DNA of 64,000 nucleotides. It comes from Bacillus thuringiensis (GTDB lineage Bacteria > Bacillota > Bacilli > Bacillales > Bacillaceae_G). The DNA lies in contig NZ_JACYOF010000002.1 of assembly GCF_014932895.1 (NCBI RefSeq), positions 868,001 to 932,000 of the forward strand, given 5' to 3'. The notes beneath the pieces were generated by a model. It ran no database searches. It saw only the letters and a list, made by a program, of their open reading frames with translations, and had not been told where the DNA came from. The position numbers were made by a program, and so were the translations under genes. Positions 55,814-64,000 of the stretch are shown one piece after another. The number at the start of each line of letters is the position of its first letter. Positions within the stretch are counted from its first letter, which is position 1.

Positions 55814-57357
55814 TATAATAAAGGTGATAATAACCGGTACGTTGATTCCACAATTCGTCTATGGAGACGTCTTTTATGAAAACGATCGACATGAATTGCA
55901 CTTGATTCTTCTAAATCTTCTTTAAAGTCTTGAACGAGTTTTCGAATGCTATCGGTATCATATAAAAAGGCATTCACTTCAAAGTTCAAATGAAAACTTC
56001 TCATATCCATATTAGCTGTCCCAATTGAAGCCAAATCAGAATCGACGATGACAACTTTACTATGAAGAAAACCTTTCTCGTATTCATATATCTTTACTCC
56101 AGCATCTAAAAGCTCTGGGAAATACGATCTCGACGCATAAAAGACAGTGCGCTTATCAGGCTTACTCGGCATTAACAAACGAACATCAATACCAGCAAGT
56201 GCCGCTACTTTTAATGCAGATAAAATATCATCATCAGGAATGAAATACGGTGTTGCAATCCAGATGGATTTCCGAGCAGAAGCGATCATTGCAAAATATA
56301 AATGTTTAATCGTTTCCCATTTATTATCTGGTCCACCTGCAACGAGTTGCACGCCCCCCCAATGATCACCCTCGACTGCTTTTGCTTGTAAATATTCAGG
56401 GGCTAACACTGCCTCACCAGTCATATAAAACCAATCTTGAAGGAAAATAAGTTGCAAACTTTGAACAGCTTCACCACGCAAATATAAATGTGTGTCTCGC
56501 CAAAAACCGAAATATTTATCTTTTCCTAAATACTCATCACCAATATTTAATCCACCTACAAATCCTTCATTCCCATCAATAACAACGATTTTTCGGTGGT
56601 TTCGATAATTAATCTTATCGTTTAAAATCGGAAAGCGTACAGGAAAGAACGGAATCATTTCTACCCCTGCGTCGTTTAATTCTTCAATATACGATTTCGA
56701 TAATTTAAAACTTCCAACTGCATCATATAAAAAACGAACGACAACGCCCTCTTTTGATTTTTGTATTAAAATATCTTTAATTTCTGTTCCTAGCTTATCA
56801 TCACGTACAATGTAATATTCCATATGAATGTGATGTTTCGCTCGTTTCAATCCATCTAAAATGGCCTGAAACGTTTCATCGCCATTTGTTAATGTTCTCG
56901 TTTCAGTTTGAAATGAAATATTTAAAGCGCCTAATCGGTCCGCTAAACGAAATAACAACTCTTGATGTTTATGATTGCGCAAAATTCGTTCTTCATAATC
57001 TTCGTGCCCTTTATATTGTAAAAACGCCTGTTCATCGAGTAACGCCTTCTTTTGGAACATTCTTTTTCTCCGAAAGTTTTGTCCAAATAATAAATAAGCG
57101 AAGAATCCAAATACCGGAAAAATACCTAACACAATTAACCATGTAAGTGTTTTAGACGGATGGCGGTTTTCTAAGAAAATAACGCAGCCAATTAAAAATG
57201 CAGATACCGTAAATAAAATACTAATAATACCTAGAATCGAAACATCTTTTATCCCAATTACATCCGAATAAAATGCTACATCAATAAATATACGTAGTGA
57301 AACAAATAATGCGAACATCAGTAGGACAAAGAAAATTAACTTTAACGTATTTTTCAT
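55813..57357 (-). CDS. cls: Cardiolipin synthase
   Basis: A 514-residue phospholipase D-type enzyme: two or three N-terminal membrane helices, then two HKD motifs (HRKIVVIDGNEGFVGG and HSKVVIVDSDLASIGTANMD). It joins two phosphatidylglycerol molecules to cardiolipin. AGGAGG precedes the ATG. Confidence 0.94.
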   Translation of the reverse strand: MKNTLKLIFFVLLMFALFVSLRIFIDVAFYSDVIGIKDVSILGIISILFTVSAFLIGCVIFLENRHPSKTLTWLIVLGIFPVFGFFAYLLFGQNFRRKRMFQKKALLDEQAFLQYKGHEDYEERILRNHKHQELLFRLADRLGALNISFQTETRTLTNGDETFQAILDGLKRAKHHIHMEYYIVRDDKLGTEIKDILIQKSKEGVVVRFLYDAVGSFKLSKSYIEELNDAGVEMIPFFPVRFPILNDKINYRNHRKIVVIDGNEGFVGGLNIGDEYLGKDKYFGFWRDTHLYLRGEAVQSLQLIFLQDWFYMTGEAVLAPEYLQAKAVEGDHWGGVQLVAGGPDNKWETIKHLYFAMIASARKSIWIATPYFIPDDDILSALKVAALAGIDVRLLMPSKPDKRTVFYASRSYFPELLDAGVKIYEYEKGFLHSKVVIVDSDLASIGTANMDMRSFHLNFEVNAFLYDTDSIRKLVQDFKEDLEESSAIHVDRFHKRRLHRRIVESTYRLLSPLL

Positions 57358-57396
57358 CTCTTACCTCCTCACTAAGAAAGCTTTCCTATTCTTCAT

Positions 57397-57429
57397 ATAA
57401 AAAGCCGATTTCATACTACAGAAATCGGC
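57397..57429 (-). terminator. Terminator of mecA
   Basis: Stem AAAGCCGATTTC / GAAATCGGCC with T run on the minus strand. Confidence 0.88.
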
Positions 57430-58113
57430 CTACGTTTTAGCAGGAAAATTATTGCGAATTGTTTCAAGCGCATGCTCTTTCACAATTTGTTTCCCATACT
57501 CACTTACACGATGAATTGTTAAAGTTGATTCTTCTCCATATTCTAAAATAATACTTAAAATACGATCAATTTCTTCTTCATCATGTAGCACTTCATCGAA
57601 TTCCACATATACATAATAGCGGTCATCAAATGAATACAGCTCATCTTTTATATCCTCAAAGATAAGGCGATGACTTAATGAAATGACATCTTCCAAATCA
57701 TTAAACTTAATTAAAAAGCCAAACGTACCATCTTCATTAAAGTTTGTTCCTGCTTGTTCTTCTACCTCTTCCACTAATTCTTGCTGGAATAACGATTCAA
57801 TTCCTTCATCTAAAGGAATGTCTATAATTTTGTCTACACCTATCGGTAGCTCCAATTTTTGTCCATCCTTTGAAAGTTCTGCTTTCGTGACAAGTACTTC
57901 AATCCCTTTATCGACTGCTTGCACTTGAATCCATAACGGCCCATCAATAAAGAAATCGTCATGATCACGAGCTTCATCCATCATCTCCCAAAAGAGTTCT
58001 TCACTTCGTTCGCGGTCATACCATATTTCTTCACGATTAAACCCTCTGTCCTCTATATCAATGTACGTAATAAAAAATTTCATCGTATGATCATTAATTC
58101 TTTCGATATCCAA
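57430..58113 (-). CDS. mecA: ClpC adaptor protein MecA
   Basis: A 227-residue acidic protein with the N-terminal substrate-binding part (MDIERINDHTMKFFITYIDIEDRGF) and C-terminal ClpC-binding domain (FNDLEDVISLSHRL, YYVYVEFD). In bacilli MecA targets ComK and other proteins for ClpCP. Start is TTG 58113 with AAGGGAGAG 7 bases before. Confidence 0.94.
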   Translation of the reverse strand: MDIERINDHTMKFFITYIDIEDRGFNREEIWYDRERSEELFWEMMDEARDHDDFFIDGPLWIQVQAVDKGIEVLVTKAELSKDGQKLELPIGVDKIIDIPLDEGIESLFQQELVEEVEEQAGTNFNEDGTFGFLIKFNDLEDVISLSHRLIFEDIKDELYSFDDRYYVYVEFDEVLHDEEEIDRILSIILEYGEESTLTIHRVSEYGKQIVKEHALETIRNNFPAKT

Positions 58114-58483
58114 AATACAACTCTCCCTTCCTGTTTAGAATTGTTATGAAGGGATTCCCCACTCATATGACAAATCAATTGATTCTTGTACTCTCATTTT
58201 ATGATAAGATTCTCCAGAATGGAAATAAAATCGATTTATTTTACAAAAATAGTTATATGCCTATCTTCATTCGATTACCTACATGAATATATCATTATAG
58301 TAATTCTCTGCTCACAAAAAATTTGGACATACATTTCTATATTCCCCCGTACAATGTAATAAAGTGAAACTTCTATTGAAGGGGATTATTTAGTCCCCGA
58401 AGTGTAGGATAAAAGCTAGACAACCTATCTTCATCACATACATATATTTCGCTTATTAAAACATCATAAATGGAGGCAGTCGA
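58114..58483. other. Intergenic region between mecA and the TerC gene
   Basis: AT-rich divergent promoter region. It holds a 45-bp bcr1-like end pair (58363-58407: AGTGAAACTT..., with hairpin GGGGATTATTTAGTCCCC, then GATAA). No clear yybP-ykoY manganese riboswitch, which often precedes TerC genes, could be made out. Confidence 0.5.
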
Positions 58484-59158
58484 ATGGACTTAGAATTTTT
58501 AACATCTGTACTAATGATTGTCGGTATCGATGTTGTATTAGGTGGTGACAACGCAATTGTCATCGCACTAGCTAGCCGAAATTTACCTGAATCAAAACGA
58601 AATAAAGCCATTTTGATTGGTACTCTTTTAGCGATTGTGCTACGGATTCTTCTTACGATACTAGCTGTTTATTTACTCGATATCCCATTCTTACAACTCA
58701 TTGGCGGTGTTTTGCTTACGTTAATTGCAGTAAATTTATTAACTGATAATAGCAACGATCTTTCTTCTATTCAAGGGAAAACCACTTTATTCCAAGCTGT
58801 GCGTACAATTGTATTCGCAGATCTCGTTATGGGGTTTGATAATGTTATTGCCATTGCAGGAGCAGCACACGGAAGATTATTACTCGTGATAATTGGTTTA
58901 CTCATTTCTATCCCGATTATTATTTGGGGTAGCAAACTTATTTTAATCCTTATGGAACGCATTCCATTCCTCATTTATTGCGGAGCGGCTGTTCTCGCCT
59001 ATACAGCAGGAAAAATGATTACACATGAAGACAGACTCGCAACCTTTTTTCATCATAATCCTAGTTTTACTACAAGTATCCCTTACTTGTTCATTTTCAC
59101 TGTTTTATGTGTAGGCTTTGTCGTTCAACAAATACGATTACGAAATGTGAAACAGTAA
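58484..59158 (+). CDS. yjbE: TerC family membrane protein (YjbE-like)
   Basis: A 224-residue protein with seven membrane helices and the two charged motifs of TerC proteins (GIDVVLGGDNAIVIALA and DLVMGFDNVIAIAGAAHG). Members export manganese or protect metal-dependent exoenzymes; B. subtilis yjbE lies at the same site between mecA and spx. TGGAGG precedes the ATG. Confidence 0.9.
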   Translation: MDLEFLTSVLMIVGIDVVLGGDNAIVIALASRNLPESKRNKAILIGTLLAIVLRILLTILAVYLLDIPFLQLIGGVLLTLIAVNLLTDNSNDLSSIQGKTTLFQAVRTIVFADLVMGFDNVIAIAGAAHGRLLLVIIGLLISIPIIIWGSKLILILMERIPFLIYCGAAVLAYTAGKMITHEDRLATFFHHNPSFTTSIPYLFIFTVLCVGFVVQQIRLRNVKQ

Positions 59159-59196
59159 AAAAAACCTTCTACTATATAATAAGTAGAAGGTTTTCA
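59157..59196. terminator. Bidirectional terminator
   Basis: Stem AACCTTCTACT / AGTAGAAGGTT with loop ATATAATA between convergent genes. Confidence 0.9.
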
Positions 59197-59207
59197 TATT
59201 ATTATAA

Positions 59208-59603
59208 TTAATTTACAAGACGTTGTGCTTCGCGTAATTGAAACGTTCTTACTGTACGTGGTAAGAAACGACGGATTTCATCTTCGTTGTAACCTACTTG
59301 AAGACGCTTTTCGTCAATCATAATTGGACGACGTAAAATACCTGGATAGTCACGAATCATCTTATATAAATCTTGAAGTGGTAGAGACTCTAAGTTCACA
59401 TTTAATTCTTGGAAAACTTTCGAACGAGTAGAAATAATTTCATCCGTTCCGCTTTCAGTCATACGTAAAATTTCTTTAATTTCCTCAATCGTTAATGGAT
59501 CTGAGAAAATATTACGTTCTGTATAAGGAATATGATTTTCCTCTAGCCATAATTTCGCCTTTCTACAAGACGTACAGCTTGGAGAACTATATAATGTTAC
59601 CAT
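59208..59603 (-). CDS. spxA: Transcriptional regulator Spx
   Basis: A 131-residue ArsC-like protein that binds the RNA polymerase alpha C-terminal domain. CTSC at residues 10-13 is the redox switch, RRPIMID the conserved loop, and the C-terminal tail LREAQRLVN is the ClpXP/SpxH contact. It turns on thiol stress genes. AAGGAGAG precedes the ATG. The long AT-rich upstream region (588 bp) would allow several promoters, as known for spx in B. subtilis. Confidence 0.95.
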   Translation of the reverse strand: MVTLYSSPSCTSCRKAKLWLEENHIPYTERNIFSDPLTIEEIKEILRMTESGTDEIISTRSKVFQELNVNLESLPLQDLYKMIRDYPGILRRPIMIDEKRLQVGYNEDEIRRFLPRTVRTFQLREAQRLVN

Positions 59604-60192
59604 ACAAAGCTCACTCTCCTTAAAGAGTACAAATTCTGTACTAATTACAGTTTAAATTTCTAACTTCAGCAATTTTTCACGATAACTTGTCTTATAGCAA
59701 AATAAAAAATCGCTTTTCATGTAAGCAACAACTTATAATAAACAACAATTACTTTTAATAAGTAACTTCTATAATCATTATACAATAGATTTTGCAAGAA
59801 ATATACAGTAAATTTCCTGCTAGTTGAGAAAACTCTTCCATGTATTCCACTGCTATGTAACATGATTACACTCACTTTAACTGTCCTTTAACAACAATCT
59901 TCAATCCTTTTAACACTCACTTTTCATAGATTTTTCATTTGATATACAGTTGTTTTTTTATAATCTTCTCTATGAAAAAGAGAACGTTTTCTTACCTTTT
60001 CCTGATAAATCAATGAAGAAATGTAAGACTATACAAAGAAGAATAAAAAGAACGTTTGTTCTTATTTTAACAAACATTCTCACTCCTGTCTACATGATTT
60101 CCAAAGTAAACGAAAAATTTTCTGACATTTCTTTCTTTTTTATCTTTTATCTCATACAATAACATAGAGACAGGCAAAGGGGGAATTTGCAA
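59604..60192. other. Long AT-rich intergenic region upstream of spxA
   Basis: About 590 bp with no convincing frame; the only longer open frame (59950-60162) lacks a ribosome site. It probably holds the promoters of spxA and of the small gene to the right, but no single promoter stands out. Confidence 0.4.
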
Positions 60193-60396
60193 ATGATTGC
60201 TTTTTTTATTGATTTTGTCACTGTTGCTGCCCTCATCATTGGAATAACAGCATTGATTGGTGTCATTACAAATAGCATCGGTGAAAAACTCTTTGGCGGA
60301 AAAGAAAAAATGAAATTTGTTAACAAAAGCTTAGATGTACAATCTGGCTGGAACCAAGTTGGTGGGAAAGGTATTTATAGAAAACGTACGTATTAA
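60193..60396 (+). CDS. Small single-helix membrane protein
   Basis: A 67-residue protein with one N-terminal membrane helix (IAFFIDFVTVAALIIGITALIGVITNS) and a basic cytoplasmic tail ending KGIYRKRTY. ATG 60193 has AAAGGGGG upstream, and a strong terminator follows, so it is a real gene. No family is recognised. Confidence 0.7.
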   Translation: MIAFFIDFVTVAALIIGITALIGVITNSIGEKLFGGKEKMKFVNKSLDVQSGWNQVGGKGIYRKRTY

Positions 60397-60426
60397 AAAA
60401 AGCAGGTAATCACCTGCTTTTTTATT
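60394..60426. terminator. Bidirectional terminator
   Basis: Stem AAAAAAGCAGGT / ACCTGCTTTTTT with loop AATC, shared with the convergent oppA-type gene. Confidence 0.9.
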
Positions 60427-62068
60427 TTCCTACTGATACCCATTTGAAGCTTACATCAGGGCCATATTTATGATTGTACATATCTTTAATTGTTTCTCTT
60501 TGTAAATATGCTCTACCACGTTGATATACTGGAACAATCGCAGCGTCATCAAGTAACATTTTTTCTGCTTCAAGTAAGTTTTTCCAGCGAGCATTTACAT
60601 CGCTTCCATCTTTTTTCGCTTTCATAATGATTTCATCGTATTTCGGATTAGAGTACTTCATTTTGTTTTGCGCTCCGTCAGTTACAAACATATCAAGATA
60701 TGTAATTGGATCTGGGAAGTCTGCACCCCATCCAGAGAATGACATGACATAATCGCCAGCATCTTCTAATTTTAGTTTTTGTGCGAATGGTTGTTGTTTA
60801 ATTTTCACCGTTAAGCCTGGTAAATTCTTTTCCAGTTCACCTTTTAAATATTCACCAGTTTTCTTTGATAATTCAACATCTTCATTTAATAACTCTAATT
60901 CAATTTCATTTTTACCAAGCTCTTTTTTACCAGACTCCCAATATTTCTTCGCTTCTTTCACGTTTGGTTTTACAATATCACCATTTTCAGCACGGAAATC
61001 TTTTTTATCCGGCCCTTTAATGAAATTATCAGGAATTAATCCTGTCGCTGGCTTAGAACCGTTATTTAATAATGTATCAACGAATGGTTTACGATCAAAA
61101 CCAAGTGAAATTGCTTTACGAATATTTTTATTTGCTAAAGCTGGGTCTTTTTGATTTAAACGAAGGAAGAATACAGATGTCTCTTCTACTGTTTTGAAAT
61201 CTGGTTTTCCTTTATATTTATCGATGAACTCTGCTAATAACGTCGCTCGATCGATTGCATTTGTTTCATATAAGTTAATTGGCGTAGCTGTATCTTTTAC
61301 AATATTAAAGTTTACTTCTTCAAGCTTCACTTCTTTATTGTCCCAGTATGATGAGCTCTTTGTCATTTTAAAGCTACGTTCATGTTGCCAATCGCTTAAT
61401 GTAAATGGTCCGTTATAAAGCGTTGTATTCGCTTCTAAACCAAACTTCGTACCTTGCTCTTTCACAAACTTTTCATTCACAGGATAGAAGATTGGATATA
61501 CCATTAAATCTACAAGATATGGAATCGAATTGTCTAATTCTACTTCTAATGTGTAATCATCAATTGCTTTTACACCTAATTGATCAGGACTCATCTCTTT
61601 TTTATTAATTTTCTCTGCATTTTTTATATCATACATAATGTACGCTGATTTCGCAGCTGTGTCTGGATTAATCGCTCTTTGCCATGCGTATACGAAATCT
61701 TTCGCCGTTACTGGCTCACCGTTTGACCATTTTGCGTCTTCACGTAATTTAAATGTATATTTTTTACCGTCTTCTGACTTTTTGAATTCTTTTGCTACAC
61801 CTGGAACTAACTTATCATCTTTTCCAAGGCGGTATAGACCTTCCATCGTGTTGTTCATTACTTTTGAAGAAACTGCATCAGCTGATAATGCTGGGTCCAT
61901 CGTTGGAATTTCTTGTGTTTCAATTAAATTAAGAACTTGCTTTGCACCGCTTTTCCCGCTATCCCCTTTTGCGTTTGCCTGCGGTTCATCTTTTTGGTAG
62001 CTACATGCCCCTAAAATCATGCTCATCGCTACTGTTGATGCTACAAAAACTGGTATCTTTTTTTTCAT
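60422..62068 (-). CDS. oppA: Peptide ABC transporter substrate-binding lipoprotein (OppA type)
   Basis: A 548-residue family 5 solute-binding protein. The signal peptide ends in lipobox ILGAC with C22 lipidated; then ETQEIPTMDPALSADAVSSKVMNNTMEGLYRL and FKLREDAKWSNGEPVTAKDFVYAWQRAINP are family motifs. It binds oligopeptides outside the membrane. No opp permease or ATPase genes adjoin it, so it is an orphan copy that may serve an Opp system elsewhere. ATG 62068 has GGAGGGTGG directly before it. Confidence 0.92.
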   Translation of the reverse strand: MKKKIPVFVASTVAMSMILGACSYQKDEPQANAKGDSGKSGAKQVLNLIETQEIPTMDPALSADAVSSKVMNNTMEGLYRLGKDDKLVPGVAKEFKKSEDGKKYTFKLREDAKWSNGEPVTAKDFVYAWQRAINPDTAAKSAYIMYDIKNAEKINKKEMSPDQLGVKAIDDYTLEVELDNSIPYLVDLMVYPIFYPVNEKFVKEQGTKFGLEANTTLYNGPFTLSDWQHERSFKMTKSSSYWDNKEVKLEEVNFNIVKDTATPINLYETNAIDRATLLAEFIDKYKGKPDFKTVEETSVFFLRLNQKDPALANKNIRKAISLGFDRKPFVDTLLNNGSKPATGLIPDNFIKGPDKKDFRAENGDIVKPNVKEAKKYWESGKKELGKNEIELELLNEDVELSKKTGEYLKGELEKNLPGLTVKIKQQPFAQKLKLEDAGDYVMSFSGWGADFPDPITYLDMFVTDGAQNKMKYSNPKYDEIIMKAKKDGSDVNARWKNLLEAEKMLLDDAAIVPVYQRGRAYLQRETIKDMYNHKYGPDVSFKWVSVGK

Positions 62069-62472
62069 ATTTCCACCCTCCAAAAAAATGTTAGCCCTTT
62101 CATTTTTGAATAAAAAGAAATATATATATGTTCTAATAATTCATATTATACATACAAATATATTTTTTGTATATTTATATTTCTATTTCATTAAAATTTT
62201 CTGTTTAAAAAACAAACCTTTGTAAACGTTTCATATTACCATTTAATCTGAACAAGGTGCCACAATCTATAGTTTTCGTATTTTTCTAAATTATCAGAGG
62301 AAAATAAAATTTATATTTTATAATATTTTATGTATAATTATTCTCCTCTTTTTGTCATAAAATGAAGGTTTATTCATATTGAAAATATGTAGGCTAAAAT
62401 GAGTGCAAAGGATAGAAAATTATGTTACGATACACTTTGCTAAAAATAGATATCGGTAAAGAGGGGACGGAC
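62069..62472. other. Intergenic region between oppA-type and MATE genes
   Basis: Very AT-rich divergent region. AATTTTCTGTTTAAA near 62195 looks a little like a CodY box (four mismatches) and TGTAAACGTTTCAT at 62221 a little like a cre site; neither is good enough to call. Confidence 0.35.
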
Positions 62473-63867
62473 ATGACAGCAATTCACTCCAAAAATGGGC
62501 CGACAGAAAAATTAAGTTTATTCTTATTAACATGGCCTATTTTTCTAGAAGTTTTTCTTTTTATGTTAATGGGGATCGCTGATACTTTCATGTTAAGTGC
62601 ATTATCAGACGATGCTGTATCTGGGGTTGGTGCAGCGAATCAATATCTTCATATCGCTATTTTGGTACTAGAAGTCATCGGGAACGGCGCAGCTATCGTC
62701 GTATCTCAATACCTCGGTTCCAAACGATTTATGGAGGCATCTAAAATATCAGCATTAGCAGTCACATTAAATTTAGTGGTTGGGCTCGTTATAAGCGCTG
62801 TTTTTCTTTTATTTTCAAAACATATGATGATGGCAATGAACTTGCAAGGCGGTGTACTAACGTATGCACAAAGCTACTTATCCATCGTCGGAGGAGCTAT
62901 CTTCCTTCAAGCTATTATTAACTCATTAGCCGCAATTATCCGTGTACACGGTTTTACAAAGCAAGCGATGTTTATTTCACTTGGAATGAACATTATTCAT
63001 ATCGCTGGAAACTACGTACTCATTTTCGGGAAATTTGGCTTCCCTGAACTCGGTGTGCAAGGGGCAGCAATTTCTTCTGCTATCAGCCGATTAATCGCAC
63101 TTATTGTGTTCTTCTGGTTACTATACCGCGTTATGGAATACCGTGTAAAATTACAATATTACTTCACTTTATCAAAAGAATACGTCGGGAAAATTTTAAA
63201 AATCGGCATTCCATCTGCATTTGAACAAGTCATGTATCAAGCTTGTCAAATTGTCTTCCTATATTACGCAACATACTTAGGAACAGAATCATTAGCTGCT
63301 AGACAATACGCTACTAACATCTCCATGTTCACTTATTTATTCGCAATTGCAATTGGTATGGGAACAGCAATTATTATTGGGCGCCTTGTTGGCGGTGGCG
63401 AAAAAGATGAAGCATATAAACGCGTATGGAAAAGTGTAAAATGGGCGATTGGCGTCACTTTATGTATGGTTGCTCTCGTTATTACATTCCGCACACAATT
63501 AATGGGGCTATTTACGGATAATCCTCATATTATCTCTCTAGGGGCAAGCGTTCTTTTATTAAGTATACTACTTGAAACGGGACGCACGATGAATATCGTC
63601 ATTATTAACTCACTTCGTGCAGCTGGCGATGCAAAATATCCAGTTTTAATCGGCGCATTTTCCATGGTATTAATGAGTTTACCGCTCGGTTACTTTTTCG
63701 TCTTCCATTTAGATATGGGACTCGTTGGTATTTGGCTAGCGATTGCTATCGACGAATGGACGCGTGCAATTATTATGTTCTTCCGCTGGAGAAGTAGAGC
63801 GTGGGAAAATTATGCACTTGTTAAGCCTGAGGAGCAAGATGAGAGTGTTTCTGTTCAGGCGCAGTAA
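62473..63867 (+). CDS. MATE family multidrug/sodium antiporter
   Basis: A 464-residue MatE protein with 12 membrane helices: WPIFLEVFLFMLMGIADTFMLS at the N-terminus and GIPSAFEQVMYQACQIVF at the start of the second half are family hallmarks. It exports cationic drugs or metabolites against Na+/H+. ATG 62473 is used, with AGAGGGG 6 bases before; a start at 62422 lacks a ribosome site. Confidence 0.9.
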   Translation: MTAIHSKNGPTEKLSLFLLTWPIFLEVFLFMLMGIADTFMLSALSDDAVSGVGAANQYLHIAILVLEVIGNGAAIVVSQYLGSKRFMEASKISALAVTLNLVVGLVISAVFLLFSKHMMMAMNLQGGVLTYAQSYLSIVGGAIFLQAIINSLAAIIRVHGFTKQAMFISLGMNIIHIAGNYVLIFGKFGFPELGVQGAAISSAISRLIALIVFFWLLYRVMEYRVKLQYYFTLSKEYVGKILKIGIPSAFEQVMYQACQIVFLYYATYLGTESLAARQYATNISMFTYLFAIAIGMGTAIIIGRLVGGGEKDEAYKRVWKSVKWAIGVTLCMVALVITFRTQLMGLFTDNPHIISLGASVLLLSILLETGRTMNIVIINSLRAAGDAKYPVLIGAFSMVLMSLPLGYFFVFHLDMGLVGIWLAIAIDEWTRAIIMFFRWRSRAWENYALVKPEEQDESVSVQAQ

Positions 63868-64000
63868 CAATTTCTTGATTAAAGAATCACCAATGGTAAA
63901 TAAAATTTATATCGGCAATTCTTTAAATATATCGATTTATTGACAAAGGTTTATAATATAAGTGTTTTATATAGTAAAAAAGCCATTCTTCCGTAAAAGA

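Noticed and set aside
58363-58480. Manganese (yybP-ykoY) riboswitch before the TerC gene
   Set aside because: A small GGGGATT...AGTCCCC hairpin is present, but the conserved loops of the riboswitch were not found.
59950-60162. 70-codon open frame upstream of the small membrane protein gene
   Set aside because: No ribosome binding site, odd composition (Phe/Lys-rich from AT bias) and no resemblance to a protein.
62221-62234. cre-like site TGTAAACGTTTCAT between oppA and the MATE gene
   Set aside because: The right half lacks the WCA end of the catabolite-response consensus, and its position relative to a promoter is unknown.

Overview
The window is a chromosomal segment of a Bacillus cereus group genome (B. 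cereus / thuringiensis / anthracis). This rests on low GC, AGGAGG-type ribosome binding sites, the exosporium genes bclA, bxpB, exsY and cotY, several bcr1-type group-specific repeats, and gene order matching B. subtilis yjbD-yjbX and yjcA-yjcH. No rRNA, tRNA, CRISPR, prophage or transposase gene is visible. The species within the group cannot be decided from this window.

Layout. 1-3.6 kb: the end of a thiazole/oxazole peptide maturation operon (a leader-binding/YcaO cyclodehydratase fusion and a duplicated SagB-type dehydrogenase) with no precursor gene in view. 3.6-13.3 kb: mixed housekeeping and accessory genes: a methyltransferase, a GNAT acetyltransferase pseudogene with two stops, CoA-disulfide reductase, two zinc-ribbon membrane proteins, an HExxH membrane protein, a YukJ-like protein and a lactate permease. 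13.4-20.4 kb: a complete trpEGDCFBA operon read leftward behind one strong promoter and two tandem tryptophan T-box leaders. 20.6-28.4 kb: putP behind two CodY-like boxes, a PH-domain gene broken by a bcr1 insertion, and the yjcH-yjcG-yjcF-yjcD block.

28.5-43.3 kb is a spore-surface region: cotY, bxpB, a yjcA-like gene, exsY, cotO, fabI with a FapR operator, rmlACBD for dTDP-rhamnose, four glycosyltransferases, three methyltransferases and the collagen-like fibre gene bclA. Together these can build the exosporium basal layer, anchor the BclA nap and decorate it with (methylated) rhamnose-containing glycans. 43.5-47.1 kb: a SEDS protein, PrpE phosphatase and a protein with a 14-residue trimeric-adhesin repeat plus a G2 autoprotease domain.

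47.1-59.6 kb matches the B. subtilis yjbO-yjbD block: RluD-type pseudouridine synthase, NAD kinase, RelQ, YjbL, YjbK, truncated haemoglobin, SpxH, PepF, CoiA, cardiolipin synthase, MecA, a TerC-family protein and Spx. Spx and two adaptors that control proteolysis (SpxH for ClpXP, MecA for ClpCP) therefore lie within 9 kb. 60-64 kb: a small membrane protein, an OppA-type lipoprotein and a MATE exporter.

Many start codons were moved inward from the longest open frame to the ATG/GTG/TTG with a correctly spaced ribosome binding site; the reason is given in each entry. All functional names come from recognised motifs, length and synteny, not from a database search.
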